Shown: in pieces, positions 16,629 to 25,383 of the stretch
Layout: each line of letters begins with the position of its first letter
Position numbering within the stretch: the first letter of the stretch is position 1
Source of the DNA: Streptomyces sp. NBC_00620
GTDB taxonomy: Bacteria; Actinomycetota; Actinomycetes; Streptomycetales; Streptomycetaceae
Reading direction: 5' to 3'
DNA length: 64,000 nt
Assembly: GCF_026341825.1 (NCBI RefSeq)
Contig: NZ_JAPENY010000003.1
Coordinates: 2,480,001 to 2,544,000, forward strand
Notes under the pieces: model-generated
The model's input: only the letters and a program-made list of their open reading frames with translations
The model's database searches: none
Told to the model about the DNA's origin: nothing
Made by a program: the position numbers and the translations under genes

Positions 16629-19600
16629 CTACGCCGCCTGGTACGCCTCCTTCAGTTTTGCCACCGCGGCCGCGTAGCTGCCTGTCAGCAGCAGGTGGTC
16701 AGCGTCTGCGAAGGGTTTCGCTACTGCTGGTGTGATGGTGGTGGTGCCGATTTTCTGCTGGACCAGGAGGCGGGCCTTGGTCACGGCGGTTCGGCCTGCT
16801 GTGGTGGAGCCCGTCTTGTCGGCGATCTTGGCTGCCAGGGCGAGGGCCGCCAATGTCGACGTACCGCCCGAGGGCGTCTTGGTGAGCGTCGTGAGGCCCC
16901 AGCCGTACGGGAACTGCGGGTCGTACAACGTGTCGCCGACGTTGATCGGCAGCTGGGACTCGGACTTCGGCCAGGTGACGGGGAGTTGGCCGGTGAAGGG
17001 GCGCTTGCCGTAGAGGACGTCCGCGACGCCGTCGCCCTCCGTGCCGGGCAGCCAGGAGGCGACGAGGGCGTCGATGTCGCCGAGCCGGTCGCCGATGAGT
17101 TGCGGTCGTCCGGAGACGGTCAGGACCACGCACTTCATGGCGCCGCAGACCTTGTCGACGGCGGCCTTGTCCGCGGCGGTCAGTTCGAGGTCGTTGCCGT
17201 TGCCCACGTCGCCGACGCCCTCGGCGTACGGGGTCTCGCCCACGACGACCACGCCGACGTCGTAGCCGGTGGTCGGAGCGGACGCGTCCTTGGAGTAGCT
17301 GATCGTCGCGCCGGGAGAGGCTTTCCGCATCCCCTCCAGGATCGTCGTGCCCTTCGTGATCGCGCCGGAGGAGCCCTGCCAGGTGATGGTCCAGCCGCCG
17401 GTCTGGTTGCCGATGTCGTCGGCGTTGGACCCGGCGACGTACACCTTCTGGGACTTCTTGAGAGGCAGTACGCCGCCCGCGTTCTTCAGCAGGACCTGCG
17501 ACTCGGCCGCCGCCTTGCGGGCCACGGCCCGGTGTTCGGGCGAGCCGATGTCGGAGGCGCCGCTCGTGTCGGCGTACGGCTGCTCGAAGAGGCCGAGCTT
17601 GAACTTCTGCGTGAGGATGCGCGATACGGCGTCATTCACGCGCTCCTCGCTGATCCGGCCCGCGTTCACCTCGCTGATGAGCGTGGTGTGGAATTCCTTG
17701 TACGCGTACGGGACCATGATCATGTCGAGGCCGGCGTTGATGGACGTACGGACGTCGGAGGCGTAGTCGCCGGGGATCTGGTTGATGCCGTCCCAGTCAC
17801 TGATGACGAAGCCGTCGAAGTCCATGCGGTCCTTCAACACCCCGTTGATCAGGGCCGCGTTGGCGTGCATCTTGATGGGGCCCACATCGTCGCCGAGGAT
17901 GTCGAGGGACGAGTAGGACGGCATGACCGAGCCGACGCCGCGGTCCACGGCGTCCTGGTACGGCGCGAGGTGCACCGCCTCCAGCTCCTGCTGGGTGACC
18001 TTGGTGATGCCCTGGTCGATGGTGTACGAGCCCGAGGTGGACGAGCCGTACTCGGTGCCGCCGTCGCCGACGAAGTGCTTGGCGGTGGCGAGGACCTTGT
18101 CGTTGTCGCTCAAGTCCTTGCCGTTGGCGCGGCCTTGGAGGCCCTGGATGATCGTTTCCATGGACTCGACGAGCGCCGGGTCCTCGCCGAAGGACTCGTA
18201 GCTGCGGCCCCAGCGTTCGTCGCGGGTGACGCACAGGCAGGGGGCGAAGTCCCACGGGATGCCGGTGGCGCGGACCTCGGCGGCGGTCACCGCGCCGGTC
18301 TGCTGGGCGATCTGGGGGTCACGGGTGGCGCCGATGCCGATGTTGTGCGGCATGACCGTCGCGCCGACGAGGTTGTTGTGGCCGTGCACCGCGTCCACGC
18401 CGTAGATCAGCGGGATCTGGAACCGCGTTGCCTGCGCCCGCAGTTGGAAGGAGTCGATCATCTTCGCCCACGCCTCGGGGGTGTTGGGCGTCGGGGTCGA
18501 ACCACCGCCGGAGAGCAGCGAGCCGAGGTCGTACGTCGCGATGTCGCCCTGCGAGGTGAGCGCGCCCCGCTCGGCCTGGGTCATCTGACCGGCCTTCTCC
18601 TCCAGGGACAGCCGGGAGACGAGGTCGGCGACGCGCTTCTTCACGGACAACTTCGGGTCCAGGTACGGGAGTCCGTGGGCGTCGATGACGACCTGCGGAG
18701 TCTCGGCGGGGGCCTTGGCGCCGGTGACGGTGAGCTTGAGAGGGATCGTCTCGGCGGATTCGCCGGACTTGTCCTTGAGGGTGGCCACCGAGATGGTGCG
18801 CGAGGTGCCGGACGCGGTGCCCGCCGGGAAGGTGATCGAGCCCTGGACCTGTACGAAGTCCTTGCCGGGCTGGGCGGTGCCACCGTCGCTCTGGTACGCG
18901 ACGGTCACCGGTTCGTCGATCGGAACTGCGCCGGTCGTGGCGACGGAGACCTTGACGACAGCCTTGCGGCCCTCCGCGACCGGGTAGACCGCGGAGTCGG
19001 TGATGACCCTCGCACGCAGTGACTGGTCGGCGGTGCCGTACAACTCGACGTCGTCGATGGCGAACTGGCCCTTGATGCCGACCGGGAGCTGGAACGCGTA
19101 GCCCCACATCTCGGTGAGGCCGAGGATCTGGTCGATGCCGCCGACGGGCTGGTAGTCCGTGCGATAGGTGAAGTCGGTGAAGGGGATCTCGATCTGTTTC
19201 CAGCCGGTGAAGTCGTCCGTGAAGGACGTCCTCCACAGCTCGGAGGCCTCGCCGTTGGCGCCGCCGTCCTTGAGCTCGAAGGGGATCGTCTTGCCGTTGT
19301 TCTGGCCGTCCCACCAGAAGCGGATGCCCTTGTGCGCGGACCAGTCGTGGGCAGGCTGAGCGAAGGCGAAGTCGTGGGTGAAGCCGCCGTAGCCGCTGAT
19401 GTCGTAGGTGCCCGTGAGGACCTTGGCGCCCTCGGGGGCGTCGGCCCGGGCGGTCAGGGCCAGTTGGGGCAGATCGTCGGCGTCGCCGCCCCACGAAAAG
19501 AGGCCTTCAGCGGGCGGATTCGCGAACGGAACCTCGCCTTCGAAGGCGTCGACGGGGACGGGAGGCGGGTCGTCGGCTCCGGCGGCGACCGAAGCGGACG

Positions 19601-19658
19601 CCAGGGGCAGCAGCCCGGTGAGCAAGGCGGCGGACACGAGCAGGGCGGTTCTTCGCAT
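16629..19658 (-). CDS. Secreted multidomain GH3 beta-glucosidase
   Basis: ATG at 19658 follows GGGAAGG; the product is 1009 residues. Order: Sec signal (ALLVSAALLTGLLPLASASVA), a carbohydrate-binding beta-sandwich of ~170 residues (YGGFTHDFAFAQPAHDWSAH, KQIEIPFTDFTYRTDY), a Calx-beta-like domain (EPVTVAYQSDGGTAQPGKDF), then a GH3 barrel (KAGQMTQAERGAL, ATAKHFVGDGGTEYG) with nucleophile Asp in GFVISDWDGINQ, and the GH3 C-terminal domain (SQVLLKNAGGVLPL). The enzyme should cleave beta-linked glucosides outside the cell; the two N-terminal modules suggest attachment to an insoluble polymer. It is divergent from the GH30 gene. Confidence 0.93.
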   Translation of the reverse strand: MRRTALLVSAALLTGLLPLASASVAAGADDPPPVPVDAFEGEVPFANPPAEGLFSWGGDADDLPQLALTARADAPEGAKVLTGTYDISGYGGFTHDFAFAQPAHDWSAHKGIRFWWDGQNNGKTIPFELKDGGANGEASELWRTSFTDDFTGWKQIEIPFTDFTYRTDYQPVGGIDQILGLTEMWGYAFQLPVGIKGQFAIDDVELYGTADQSLRARVITDSAVYPVAEGRKAVVKVSVATTGAVPIDEPVTVAYQSDGGTAQPGKDFVQVQGSITFPAGTASGTSRTISVATLKDKSGESAETIPLKLTVTGAKAPAETPQVVIDAHGLPYLDPKLSVKKRVADLVSRLSLEEKAGQMTQAERGALTSQGDIATYDLGSLLSGGGSTPTPNTPEAWAKMIDSFQLRAQATRFQIPLIYGVDAVHGHNNLVGATVMPHNIGIGATRDPQIAQQTGAVTAAEVRATGIPWDFAPCLCVTRDERWGRSYESFGEDPALVESMETIIQGLQGRANGKDLSDNDKVLATAKHFVGDGGTEYGSSTSGSYTIDQGITKVTQQELEAVHLAPYQDAVDRGVGSVMPSYSSLDILGDDVGPIKMHANAALINGVLKDRMDFDGFVISDWDGINQIPGDYASDVRTSINAGLDMIMVPYAYKEFHTTLISEVNAGRISEERVNDAVSRILTQKFKLGLFEQPYADTSGASDIGSPEHRAVARKAAAESQVLLKNAGGVLPLKKSQKVYVAGSNADDIGNQTGGWTITWQGSSGAITKGTTILEGMRKASPGATISYSKDASAPTTGYDVGVVVVGETPYAEGVGDVGNGNDLELTAADKAAVDKVCGAMKCVVLTVSGRPQLIGDRLGDIDALVASWLPGTEGDGVADVLYGKRPFTGQLPVTWPKSESQLPINVGDTLYDPQFPYGWGLTTLTKTPSGGTSTLAALALAAKIADKTGSTTAGRTAVTKARLLVQQKIGTTTITPAVAKPFADADHLLLTGSYAAAVAKLKEAYQAA

Positions 19659-19989
19659 GGACCTTCCCTCGACTCTCGTTGATCCTCTTGGTTCTTTTCG
19701 ATTCCTCTTGGTTCCTCTTGGTTCCTCTTGGCGCATCCTCTTCGGTGTCCTGAAGAACCCCTCAACGCTCTTCAGTACTCTTACGACTTAGATCACGCCG
19801 TGAGTTAACTGGCGTCCCGGCAAGCAGTCAAGACTTCACGTCAGAACCGGTACACGGGCAATTGGCGGCCGGATCAGGCTTGTTGTTCCTTCAGACCCTG
19901 AACGCGCAACCCCTTGACGCGCGCCCGCAGCCGTCATTTACTCACGCCTCGCACGCCCCAATCCCCCACCCCCAGAAGGGCTGCGCACC
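19659..19989. other. Divergent promoter region of the GH3 and GH30 genes
   Basis: A 331-bp gene-free stretch. Besides the tandem decamer listed next, its centre (19770-19860) is less G/C-rich than the flanks and probably contains both promoters. I saw no 14-bp CebR-type palindrome. Confidence 0.6.
19702..19731 (-). repeat. Three perfect tandem copies of CCAAGAGGAA
   Basis: On the minus strand the decamer CCAAGAGGAA is repeated three times without a mismatch, with degenerate copies at 19681-19691 and 19733-19745. The tract lies 44-73 bp before the GH3 start, inside its probable 5' leader. Each copy contains an AGAGGA that resembles a ribosome-binding sequence. Confidence 0.8.
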
Positions 19990-21885
19990 ATGAGCACCAC
20001 GAGCAGGACCAGATCCCTGAAGAGAACGGGCCGGGCCGCCCGGCTGCTCGTCGCCGGGCTGCTGACGACGGCCGGGCTCGGCGTCGTCGGTACCGCTCCC
20101 GCCCACGCGGCGGGTGAACAGGTCACCGCCTACCTGACGACGACCGACGACACCGGCGGCCGCCATGTCGTACGCGGATTGCAGCCGCAAACGCCTTTCG
20201 CCTTCCAGGCCGGCAGTGGCGGCACCGGCGACAACATCACCGTGGACGAGAACACCCGGTACCAGACGTTCACCGGTGGCGGTGCCTCCTTCACCGACAC
20301 CGCCGCCTGGCTGATGAACAGCAGCGGGGCGCTGACGCAGGCCCAGCGTGACGCCGCGATGACGAAGCTGTTCTCGCCGACGGACGGGATCGGGCTGTCG
20401 TTCGTACGCAATCCGATGGGTGCGTCGGACCTGGCGCGGTTCGGGTACTCCTACGACGACGTGCCGGCCGGTCAGACCGACCCGACTCTCGCCCAGTTCT
20501 CCATCGCACACGACCTGGCGGACGTCGTGCCGCTGACCAAGCAGGCGCGCCAGCTCAATCCGGCACTGACCGTGATGGCCTCGCCGTGGACGGCACCGGC
20601 CTGGATGAAGGACAGCGGGTCGCTCAACGGCGGCTGGCTGAAGTCGGAGAACTACGGGGCCTACGCCTCGTACTTCGTGAAGTACCTGCAGGCGTACCAG
20701 GCTCAGGGAGTGCCGGTCCAGTACGTCACCGTGCAGAACGAGCCGACGTGTTGTTCCGGGTACCCGTCGATGAGCTGGAACGCTTCCGGGCTCGCGTACT
20801 TCACCAAGAGCGAGCTGCTGCCGAAGCTCCAGGCGGCCGGGTTGTCGACCAAGGTGCTCGCCCATGACTGGAACTGGGACGTGTACGACTCGTACGCCGC
20901 CTCGACGGTCGACGACGCGGCGGTCCGCACGCACCCGAACTTCGGCGGGGTCGCGTGGCACGGCTACGGCGGCGACGTCACCAAGCAGACCACCGTCCAC
21001 AACCAGTACCCGACGCTGGACGCCTTCGGCACCGAGCACTCCGGTGGCACCTGGATCGCCAACCAGCAGCGCGAGGACATGCTCAACATCGTCGACTACA
21101 CCCGGAACTGGGCGAAGTCAGTGACGAAGTGGTCGCTGGCCGTGGACCAGAACATGGGGCCGCACAACGGTGGTTGCGGCACCTGCACCGGGCTCGTCAC
21201 CGTCCACAACGGTGACGCGCAGAGCGGGCAGGTCGACTACACCATCGAGTACTACACGATGGGGCACCTCACGAAGTTCGTGAAGCCGGGGGCGCAGCGG
21301 ATCGCTTCCACGGCGAGCACGTCCGTGCCGAACGTCGCTTGGCGGAACCCTGACGGGTCCAAGGCGCTGATCGCGTACAACGACGCGTCCGCCGCGAAGA
21401 CGGTGACGATCAACTGGGGGTCGCAGCACGCTACTTACTCGCTGCCGGGTAAGACCTCGGCGACCTTCACCTGGTCGGGGACGCAGGCCGGTGGCGGCGA
21501 CCAGAGTGGTGCCTTCGTGGGACTTGCCGGCAAGTGCCTCGATGTGGCCGGTGGTTCTTCGGCCAACGGGGCCGCTGTGCAGCTCTACGACTGCAACGGG
21601 TCGACGGCGCAGACCTGGACGGTCAAGGCCGACGGGTCGGTTCAGGCGCTCGGGAAGTGCCTCGACGTGACGTCGGCGTCCACTGCCGATGGGGCGCAGC
21701 TTCAGCTCTACGACTGCAACGGGACGGGGGCTCAGCGGTGGTCGTACAACTCCACCACCGGAGATGTCGTCAATACCGCGGCCAACAAGTGCCTTGATGT
21801 GACCGGGAATTCGTCGGCGAACGGGGCTCGGGCGCAGATCTGGACCTGCACGGGGGCTGCCAACCAGAAGTGGCATCTGCAGTAG
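19990..21885 (+). CDS. Secreted GH30 glycosidase with ricin-type lectin domain
   Basis: The 631-residue protein begins with a signal peptide (LLVAGLLTTAGLGVVGTAPAHA). Residues ~60-490 are a GH30 (beta/alpha)8 barrel with beta-sandwich: YQTFTGGGASFTDTAAWLM, the acid/base Glu in VTVQNEPTCCSGYPSM and the nucleophile Glu in DAFGTEHSGGTW. Residues ~505-631 are a ricin B/CBM13 trefoil with three GKCLDV-type repeats and QxW motifs (AQTWTV, AQRWSY, NQKWHL). The GH30_1 type acts on beta-glucosylceramide or beta-1,6-glucan; I cannot choose between these. It may act together with the divergent GH3 enzyme. Confidence 0.93.
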   Translation: MSTTSRTRSLKRTGRAARLLVAGLLTTAGLGVVGTAPAHAAGEQVTAYLTTTDDTGGRHVVRGLQPQTPFAFQAGSGGTGDNITVDENTRYQTFTGGGASFTDTAAWLMNSSGALTQAQRDAAMTKLFSPTDGIGLSFVRNPMGASDLARFGYSYDDVPAGQTDPTLAQFSIAHDLADVVPLTKQARQLNPALTVMASPWTAPAWMKDSGSLNGGWLKSENYGAYASYFVKYLQAYQAQGVPVQYVTVQNEPTCCSGYPSMSWNASGLAYFTKSELLPKLQAAGLSTKVLAHDWNWDVYDSYAASTVDDAAVRTHPNFGGVAWHGYGGDVTKQTTVHNQYPTLDAFGTEHSGGTWIANQQREDMLNIVDYTRNWAKSVTKWSLAVDQNMGPHNGGCGTCTGLVTVHNGDAQSGQVDYTIEYYTMGHLTKFVKPGAQRIASTASTSVPNVAWRNPDGSKALIAYNDASAAKTVTINWGSQHATYSLPGKTSATFTWSGTQAGGGDQSGAFVGLAGKCLDVAGGSSANGAAVQLYDCNGSTAQTWTVKADGSVQALGKCLDVTSASTADGAQLQLYDCNGTGAQRWSYNSTTGDVVNTAANKCLDVTGNSSANGARAQIWTCTGAANQKWHLQ

Positions 21886-21915
21886 GTGAGGTGAGTCCGG
21901 GGCGGGCGAGGGTGC

Positions 21916-22124
21916 GGGGGGATTTTTTCGCCCCCTCCGCCCCTACCCGTCCCTTGTTCCTGAGGGCTGCGCCCTCAGACCCCCGCTATCGGCCTGAACG
22001 GCCTCGTCCTCAAACGCCGGACGGGCTGGAATAGCCCCTCCGGCGTTTGAGGAGCGGGGGTTTGGGGGCGGAGTCCCCAAGGGACGGGAATGGGTAGGGG
22101 CGGAGGGGGCGAGAAAAATCCCCC
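21916..22124. repeat. Long nested inverted repeat between convergent genes
   Basis: Outer arms 21916-21957 and 22079-22124 are near-complementary over about 40 bp. Inside are two perfect hairpins: an 8-bp stem at 21960-21978 and a 15-bp stem (22007-22021 with 22039-22053, 17-base loop). The element fills most of the space between the convergent GH30 and cimA genes and likely works as a two-way terminator. It shares sequence with 16480-16612. Confidence 0.85.
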
Positions 22125-22129
22125 GGCAC

Positions 22130-23734
22130 CTACTCCGCCGGCTCTACGCCAGCCCTGAGCAACCCGTACGTGTACGCGTCCTCCAGTGCCTGCCAGGACG
22201 CCGCGATCACGTTCTCCGCGACGCCGACCGTGGACCACTCCCCCGCACCGTCTGAGGTGGAGATGAGGACGCGGGTGGTGGACTGGGTGCCGTGTTTGCC
22301 TTCGAGGATGCGGACCTTGTAGTCGACGAGTTCCAGCTTGGCGAGCTGGGGGTAGAGCTTTTCGAGGGCTACGCGGAGGGCGCGGTCGAGGGCGTTGACG
22401 GGGCCGTTGCCCTCGGCGGTGGCGACGATGCGCTCGCCCTTGGCGAAGAGCTTGACCGTGGCTTCGTTGGCGTGGCTGCCGTCGGGGCGGTCCTCGACGA
22501 TGGCGCGCCAGGACTCGACCCGGAAGTACTTGCGGGCGCGGCCCTCCGCCTCCTCGCGGAGCAGCAGCTCGAACGACGCGTCGGCCGCCTCGTACGTGTA
22601 GCCCTGGAGCTCGCGCTCCTTGACGCGGGCGACGACCCGGCCGACCAGCTCGCGGTCGTCGCTGATGTCGACGCCGAGCTCCTTGCCCTTGAGCTCGATG
22701 GAGGCGCGCCCTGCCATGTCGGAGACCAGCATCCGCATGGTGTTGCCGACCAGCTCGGGGTCGATGTGCTGGTACAGATCGGGGTCGACCTTGATCGCGG
22801 AGGCGTGCAGGCCTGCCTTGTGCGCGAAGGCGGAGACACCGACGTACGGCTGGTGCGTGGAGGGGGTCAGGTTCACCACCTCGGCGATGGCGTGCGAGAT
22901 GCGCGTCATCTCGCGCAGGGCGCCTTCGGGGAGCACCTTCTTGCCGTACTTCAGCTCCAGGGCCGCCACGACCGGGAAGAGGTTGGAGTTGCCGACCCGC
23001 TCGCCGTAGCCGTTCGCCGTGCACTGGACGTGCGTGGCGCCGGCGTCGACGGCGGCCAGCGTGTTGGCGACCGCGCAGCCCGTGTCGTCTTGGGCATGCA
23101 TGCCGAGCCGGGCGCCGGTGTCGGCGAGGACCGTGGCGACGACCGCCTGGACCTGGGCCGGGAGCATGCCGCCGTTGGTGTCGCAGAGGATGACGACGTC
23201 GGCGCCCGCCTCGTGCGCGGCGCGGACGACGGCCTTCGCGTACTCGGGGTTCGCGCGGTAACCGTCGAAGAAGTGCTCGCAGTCGACGAAGACCCGGCGG
23301 CCCTGCGCACACAGGTACGAGACCGTGTCGCGGACCATCTCCAGGTTCTCGTCGAGGGTCGTGCGGAGCGCGAGTTCGACATGGCGGTCGTGTGACTTCG
23401 CGACCAGGGTGATCACCTGGGCGCCGGAGTCGAGGAGCGCCTTGACCTGCGGGTCCTCCGAAGCCTTGGCGCCCGCGCGGCGGGTCGCGCCGAAGGCGAC
23501 CAGCTGGGCGTGCTTGAACTCGATCTCCTGCTGGGCGCGGGCGAAGAACTCGGTGTCGCGCGGGTTGGCGCCGGGCCAGCCGCCCTCGATGAAGCCCACC
23601 CCGAAGTCGTCCAGGTGCCGTGTGATGGCCAGCTTGTCCGCCACGGTGAGGCTGATGCCCTCGCGCTGCGCGCCGTCGCGCAGCGTCGTGTCGAAGACGT
23701 GGAACGAATCGTCGAGTTCGCTGGTGTCCGTCAT
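22130..23734 (-). CDS. cimA: (R)-citramalate synthase
   Basis: The 534-residue protein is a DRE-TIM metallolyase: the metal and catalytic motif FHVFDTTLRDGAQREGISLT, ILCDTNGGMLP, the HxH metal ligands in MHAQDDTGCAVANTLAA, GNGYGERxGN-like CTANGYGERVGNSNLF, and a C-terminal LeuA allosteric domain (~residues 400-520). Length and details fit CimA-type synthases rather than LeuA. It condenses pyruvate and acetyl-CoA into citramalate for the threonine-independent isoleucine route. ATG 23734 has CAGGAG upstream. The leader contains an attenuator with an Ile-Ile peptide, which supports the isoleucine role. Confidence 0.92.
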   Translation of the reverse strand: MTDTSELDDSFHVFDTTLRDGAQREGISLTVADKLAITRHLDDFGVGFIEGGWPGANPRDTEFFARAQQEIEFKHAQLVAFGATRRAGAKASEDPQVKALLDSGAQVITLVAKSHDRHVELALRTTLDENLEMVRDTVSYLCAQGRRVFVDCEHFFDGYRANPEYAKAVVRAAHEAGADVVILCDTNGGMLPAQVQAVVATVLADTGARLGMHAQDDTGCAVANTLAAVDAGATHVQCTANGYGERVGNSNLFPVVAALELKYGKKVLPEGALREMTRISHAIAEVVNLTPSTHQPYVGVSAFAHKAGLHASAIKVDPDLYQHIDPELVGNTMRMLVSDMAGRASIELKGKELGVDISDDRELVGRVVARVKERELQGYTYEAADASFELLLREEAEGRARKYFRVESWRAIVEDRPDGSHANEATVKLFAKGERIVATAEGNGPVNALDRALRVALEKLYPQLAKLELVDYKVRILEGKHGTQSTTRVLISTSDGAGEWSTVGVAENVIAASWQALEDAYTYGLLRAGVEPAE

Positions 23735-23840
23735 GGTCTCTGGCTCCTGAGGTTTGGATCTCGGTCTGTACCGGAATGACCGGCTCCACCGTCCTCCAAT
23801 GATCCCTCGCGCTCCTTTCCCGGCTTGAGGTGGGCCAGGA

Positions 23841-23870
23841 AAACGAAAAACCCCTCGCGGGTGCGAGAGG
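23841..23870 (-). terminator. Attenuator terminator in the cimA leader
   Basis: On the minus strand, CCTCTCGC-ACCC-GCGAGGGG forms an 8-bp stem (23870-23851) followed by TTTTTCGTTTT (23850-23840). It lies ~106 bp before the cimA start and inside its own transcript, so it must be conditional if cimA is expressed from the upstream promoter. Confidence 0.8.
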
Positions 23871-23925
23871 TCTGCGCGCGGGTCGAAGACGACGGTGCCC
23901 GCCCGTACGTGGTGGTACGTGGCGG

Positions 23926-23976
23926 TCACTGCGGACCGGCGCGCCTGCTGCCAATAATCGTGGCGAACGAGAGCAC
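23926..23976 (-). CDS. Putative leader peptide of cimA (16 residues)
   Basis: GTG at 23976 opens VLSFATIIGSRRAGPQ, stopping with TGA at 23926-23928, 56 bp before the terminator stem. It has two consecutive ATT Ile codons, which are rare in this genome and match the end product of the pathway. No ribosome site is visible. A -10-like CAGACT five bases before the GTG suggests a leaderless transcript, as known for other actinobacterial attenuator peptides. Leader bases around GGCGCGCCGGTC could pair with GACCCCGCGCGC just before the terminator. Confidence 0.6.
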   Translation of the reverse strand: MLSFATIIGSRRAGPQ

Positions 23977-24042
23977 GGGGGCAGTCTGGCACAAATCCGC
24001 CCCCGCGCTCAGGCCCGTCTCAGGATGCGAGCACGCCGCTGG

Positions 24043-25266
24043 TCACCGCAGGTGCCGTACGAAGGCGTCGGTGCCCTCGTTGGTGTCGCCGGCCGGGATC
24101 AGCGTCGGGTCGGACGACAGGAAGAGGATGCCGCGGGCGCCGTCGGCGATCCGGCCCGGCAGGACGTCGGCCGTGGCGGTGCCGCCGGTGGTGTCGGGCG
24201 AGACCAGGGTGGTGGTGCCCTTCCTCAGGTCCCGCAGGTAGACGGGGTACTCCTTGCCCCACTGGCTGCCGGCCTCGGTCACCTCCGACATGAAGGTGAG
24301 GTACCGGCCGTCGGCGCTGATCGCGGCTTCGCGGGTGTAGACCTCGCCGGGGCCGCCCTGGGTGCCGTGGATGCGCTGATTGGTGCCGGAGGCGATGTCG
24401 TGCACGAACACGTTCCAGCTGACGTCGTTGTCATCGGGGACGAGGTGGGTGTCCCGGGACTCGAAGACGACCGTACGTCCGTTGCCGCTGATGGACGGGT
24501 TCAGGGACTCCTTCTCGGTCCCTGAGCCGTCGTAGGAGCGGTCGATCTGGGTGTGCTCGCCCGTGGTGCGGTCGTACATCCACACGTCGCCCCAGTCGTC
24601 GCCGCGCGGGCCGTTCGCGTAGTTGTACTGGTAGACCACGCGGCGCCCGTCGTCGCTGACCGTCGGCTGGAAGGCGTTGCGCGGCTCCCAGGTCGGCTTG
24701 GGGTGGCTGATCCGCTCGGTGGTGCCGGCGACGCGGTCGCGCAGGAACACCACGCTGGTGCCCGCGGCCTCCTCCTGGAGCGTGTAGACGGCGTAACGGC
24801 CGTTGGGGCTGACGGAGACCCCGGCGGGCTGCCCGGTGAAGCCTTCGGGGATCTCGATGCCGAAGCCCACCCGCTTCCCCGTGCCGATCTCGTGGATCCA
24901 GACGTCTGTGTCCTCGGCGGACGGGGCGTATTCGACGTAGACATAGCGGCCGTCGTTGAGGACCGCCAACAGACCGCCGAACCCCGCGAAGCGGAGCTTC
25001 CCGGTCTGCGGGTCGCGTACGTACATGCCGCCGTGCGGCATGTTGGGGTCCAGGTCCTCGGCGTTCGAACTGAGCGCGATGTGGCGGCCGTTGCGGCTGA
25101 TGACGGCAATGGGCGTGGTGCCGTTGCCCGCCTTGCCCTCCGGCGTGACACTGATCGGCTCGGTGTGCGGGGCCCTGGGCGCGGCGCCCGCAGTGGTTCC
25201 CGTCAGCGCCACCGTGACGGCGACGGCGACGGCCGTGAGTGCGGCAAGCCGCTTGTTCCTGTGCAT
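24043..25266 (-). CDS. Secreted TolB/PD40-type beta-propeller protein
   Basis: The 407-residue protein has a signal peptide (LAALTAVAVAVTVALTGTTAGAA) and then repeated TolB-like blades, seen as recurring phrases such as VISRNGRHIALSSNAEDL, VSVSPNGRYAVYTLQ, PTVSDDGRRVVYQYNY and AAISADGRYLTFMSEV. Such propellers usually bind partners in the cell envelope rather than catalyse. It is a paralogue of the next gene upstream, so the pair arose by duplication. Confidence 0.85.
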   Translation of the reverse strand: MHRNKRLAALTAVAVAVTVALTGTTAGAAPRAPHTEPISVTPEGKAGNGTTPIAVISRNGRHIALSSNAEDLDPNMPHGGMYVRDPQTGKLRFAGFGGLLAVLNDGRYVYVEYAPSAEDTDVWIHEIGTGKRVGFGIEIPEGFTGQPAGVSVSPNGRYAVYTLQEEAAGTSVVFLRDRVAGTTERISHPKPTWEPRNAFQPTVSDDGRRVVYQYNYANGPRGDDWGDVWMYDRTTGEHTQIDRSYDGSGTEKESLNPSISGNGRTVVFESRDTHLVPDDNDVSWNVFVHDIASGTNQRIHGTQGGPGEVYTREAAISADGRYLTFMSEVTEAGSQWGKEYPVYLRDLRKGTTTLVSPDTTGGTATADVLPGRIADGARGILFLSSDPTLIPAGDTNEGTDAFVRHLR

Positions 25267-25280
25267 GGTCGTTCCCCCGT

Positions 25281-25383
25281 GGTTGGTCGTGGGTCATTGG
25301 TTGGTCGTGGTCACTGGTTGATCGTGGTCACTGATTGGACGTGACCGTTGGTTGGTCGTGATCACTGGTTGGCCGTGGTCATT
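25281..25383. repeat. Six tandem copies of a 17-bp repeat
   Basis: Units start at 25281 (18 bp), 25299, 25316, 25333, 25350 and 25367, with consensus GGTTGGTCGTGGTCACT; the fourth is the most divergent. The array fills the gap between the two propeller genes, and the last unit covers the 3' end of the upstream gene, including its stop codon. Confidence 0.9.

Noticed and set aside
16371..19022. Long plus-strand open frame opposite the GH3 gene
   Set aside because: It is a high-GC shadow: its translation is low-complexity Arg/Gly/Val/Asp, and the minus strand encodes a clear glycosidase.
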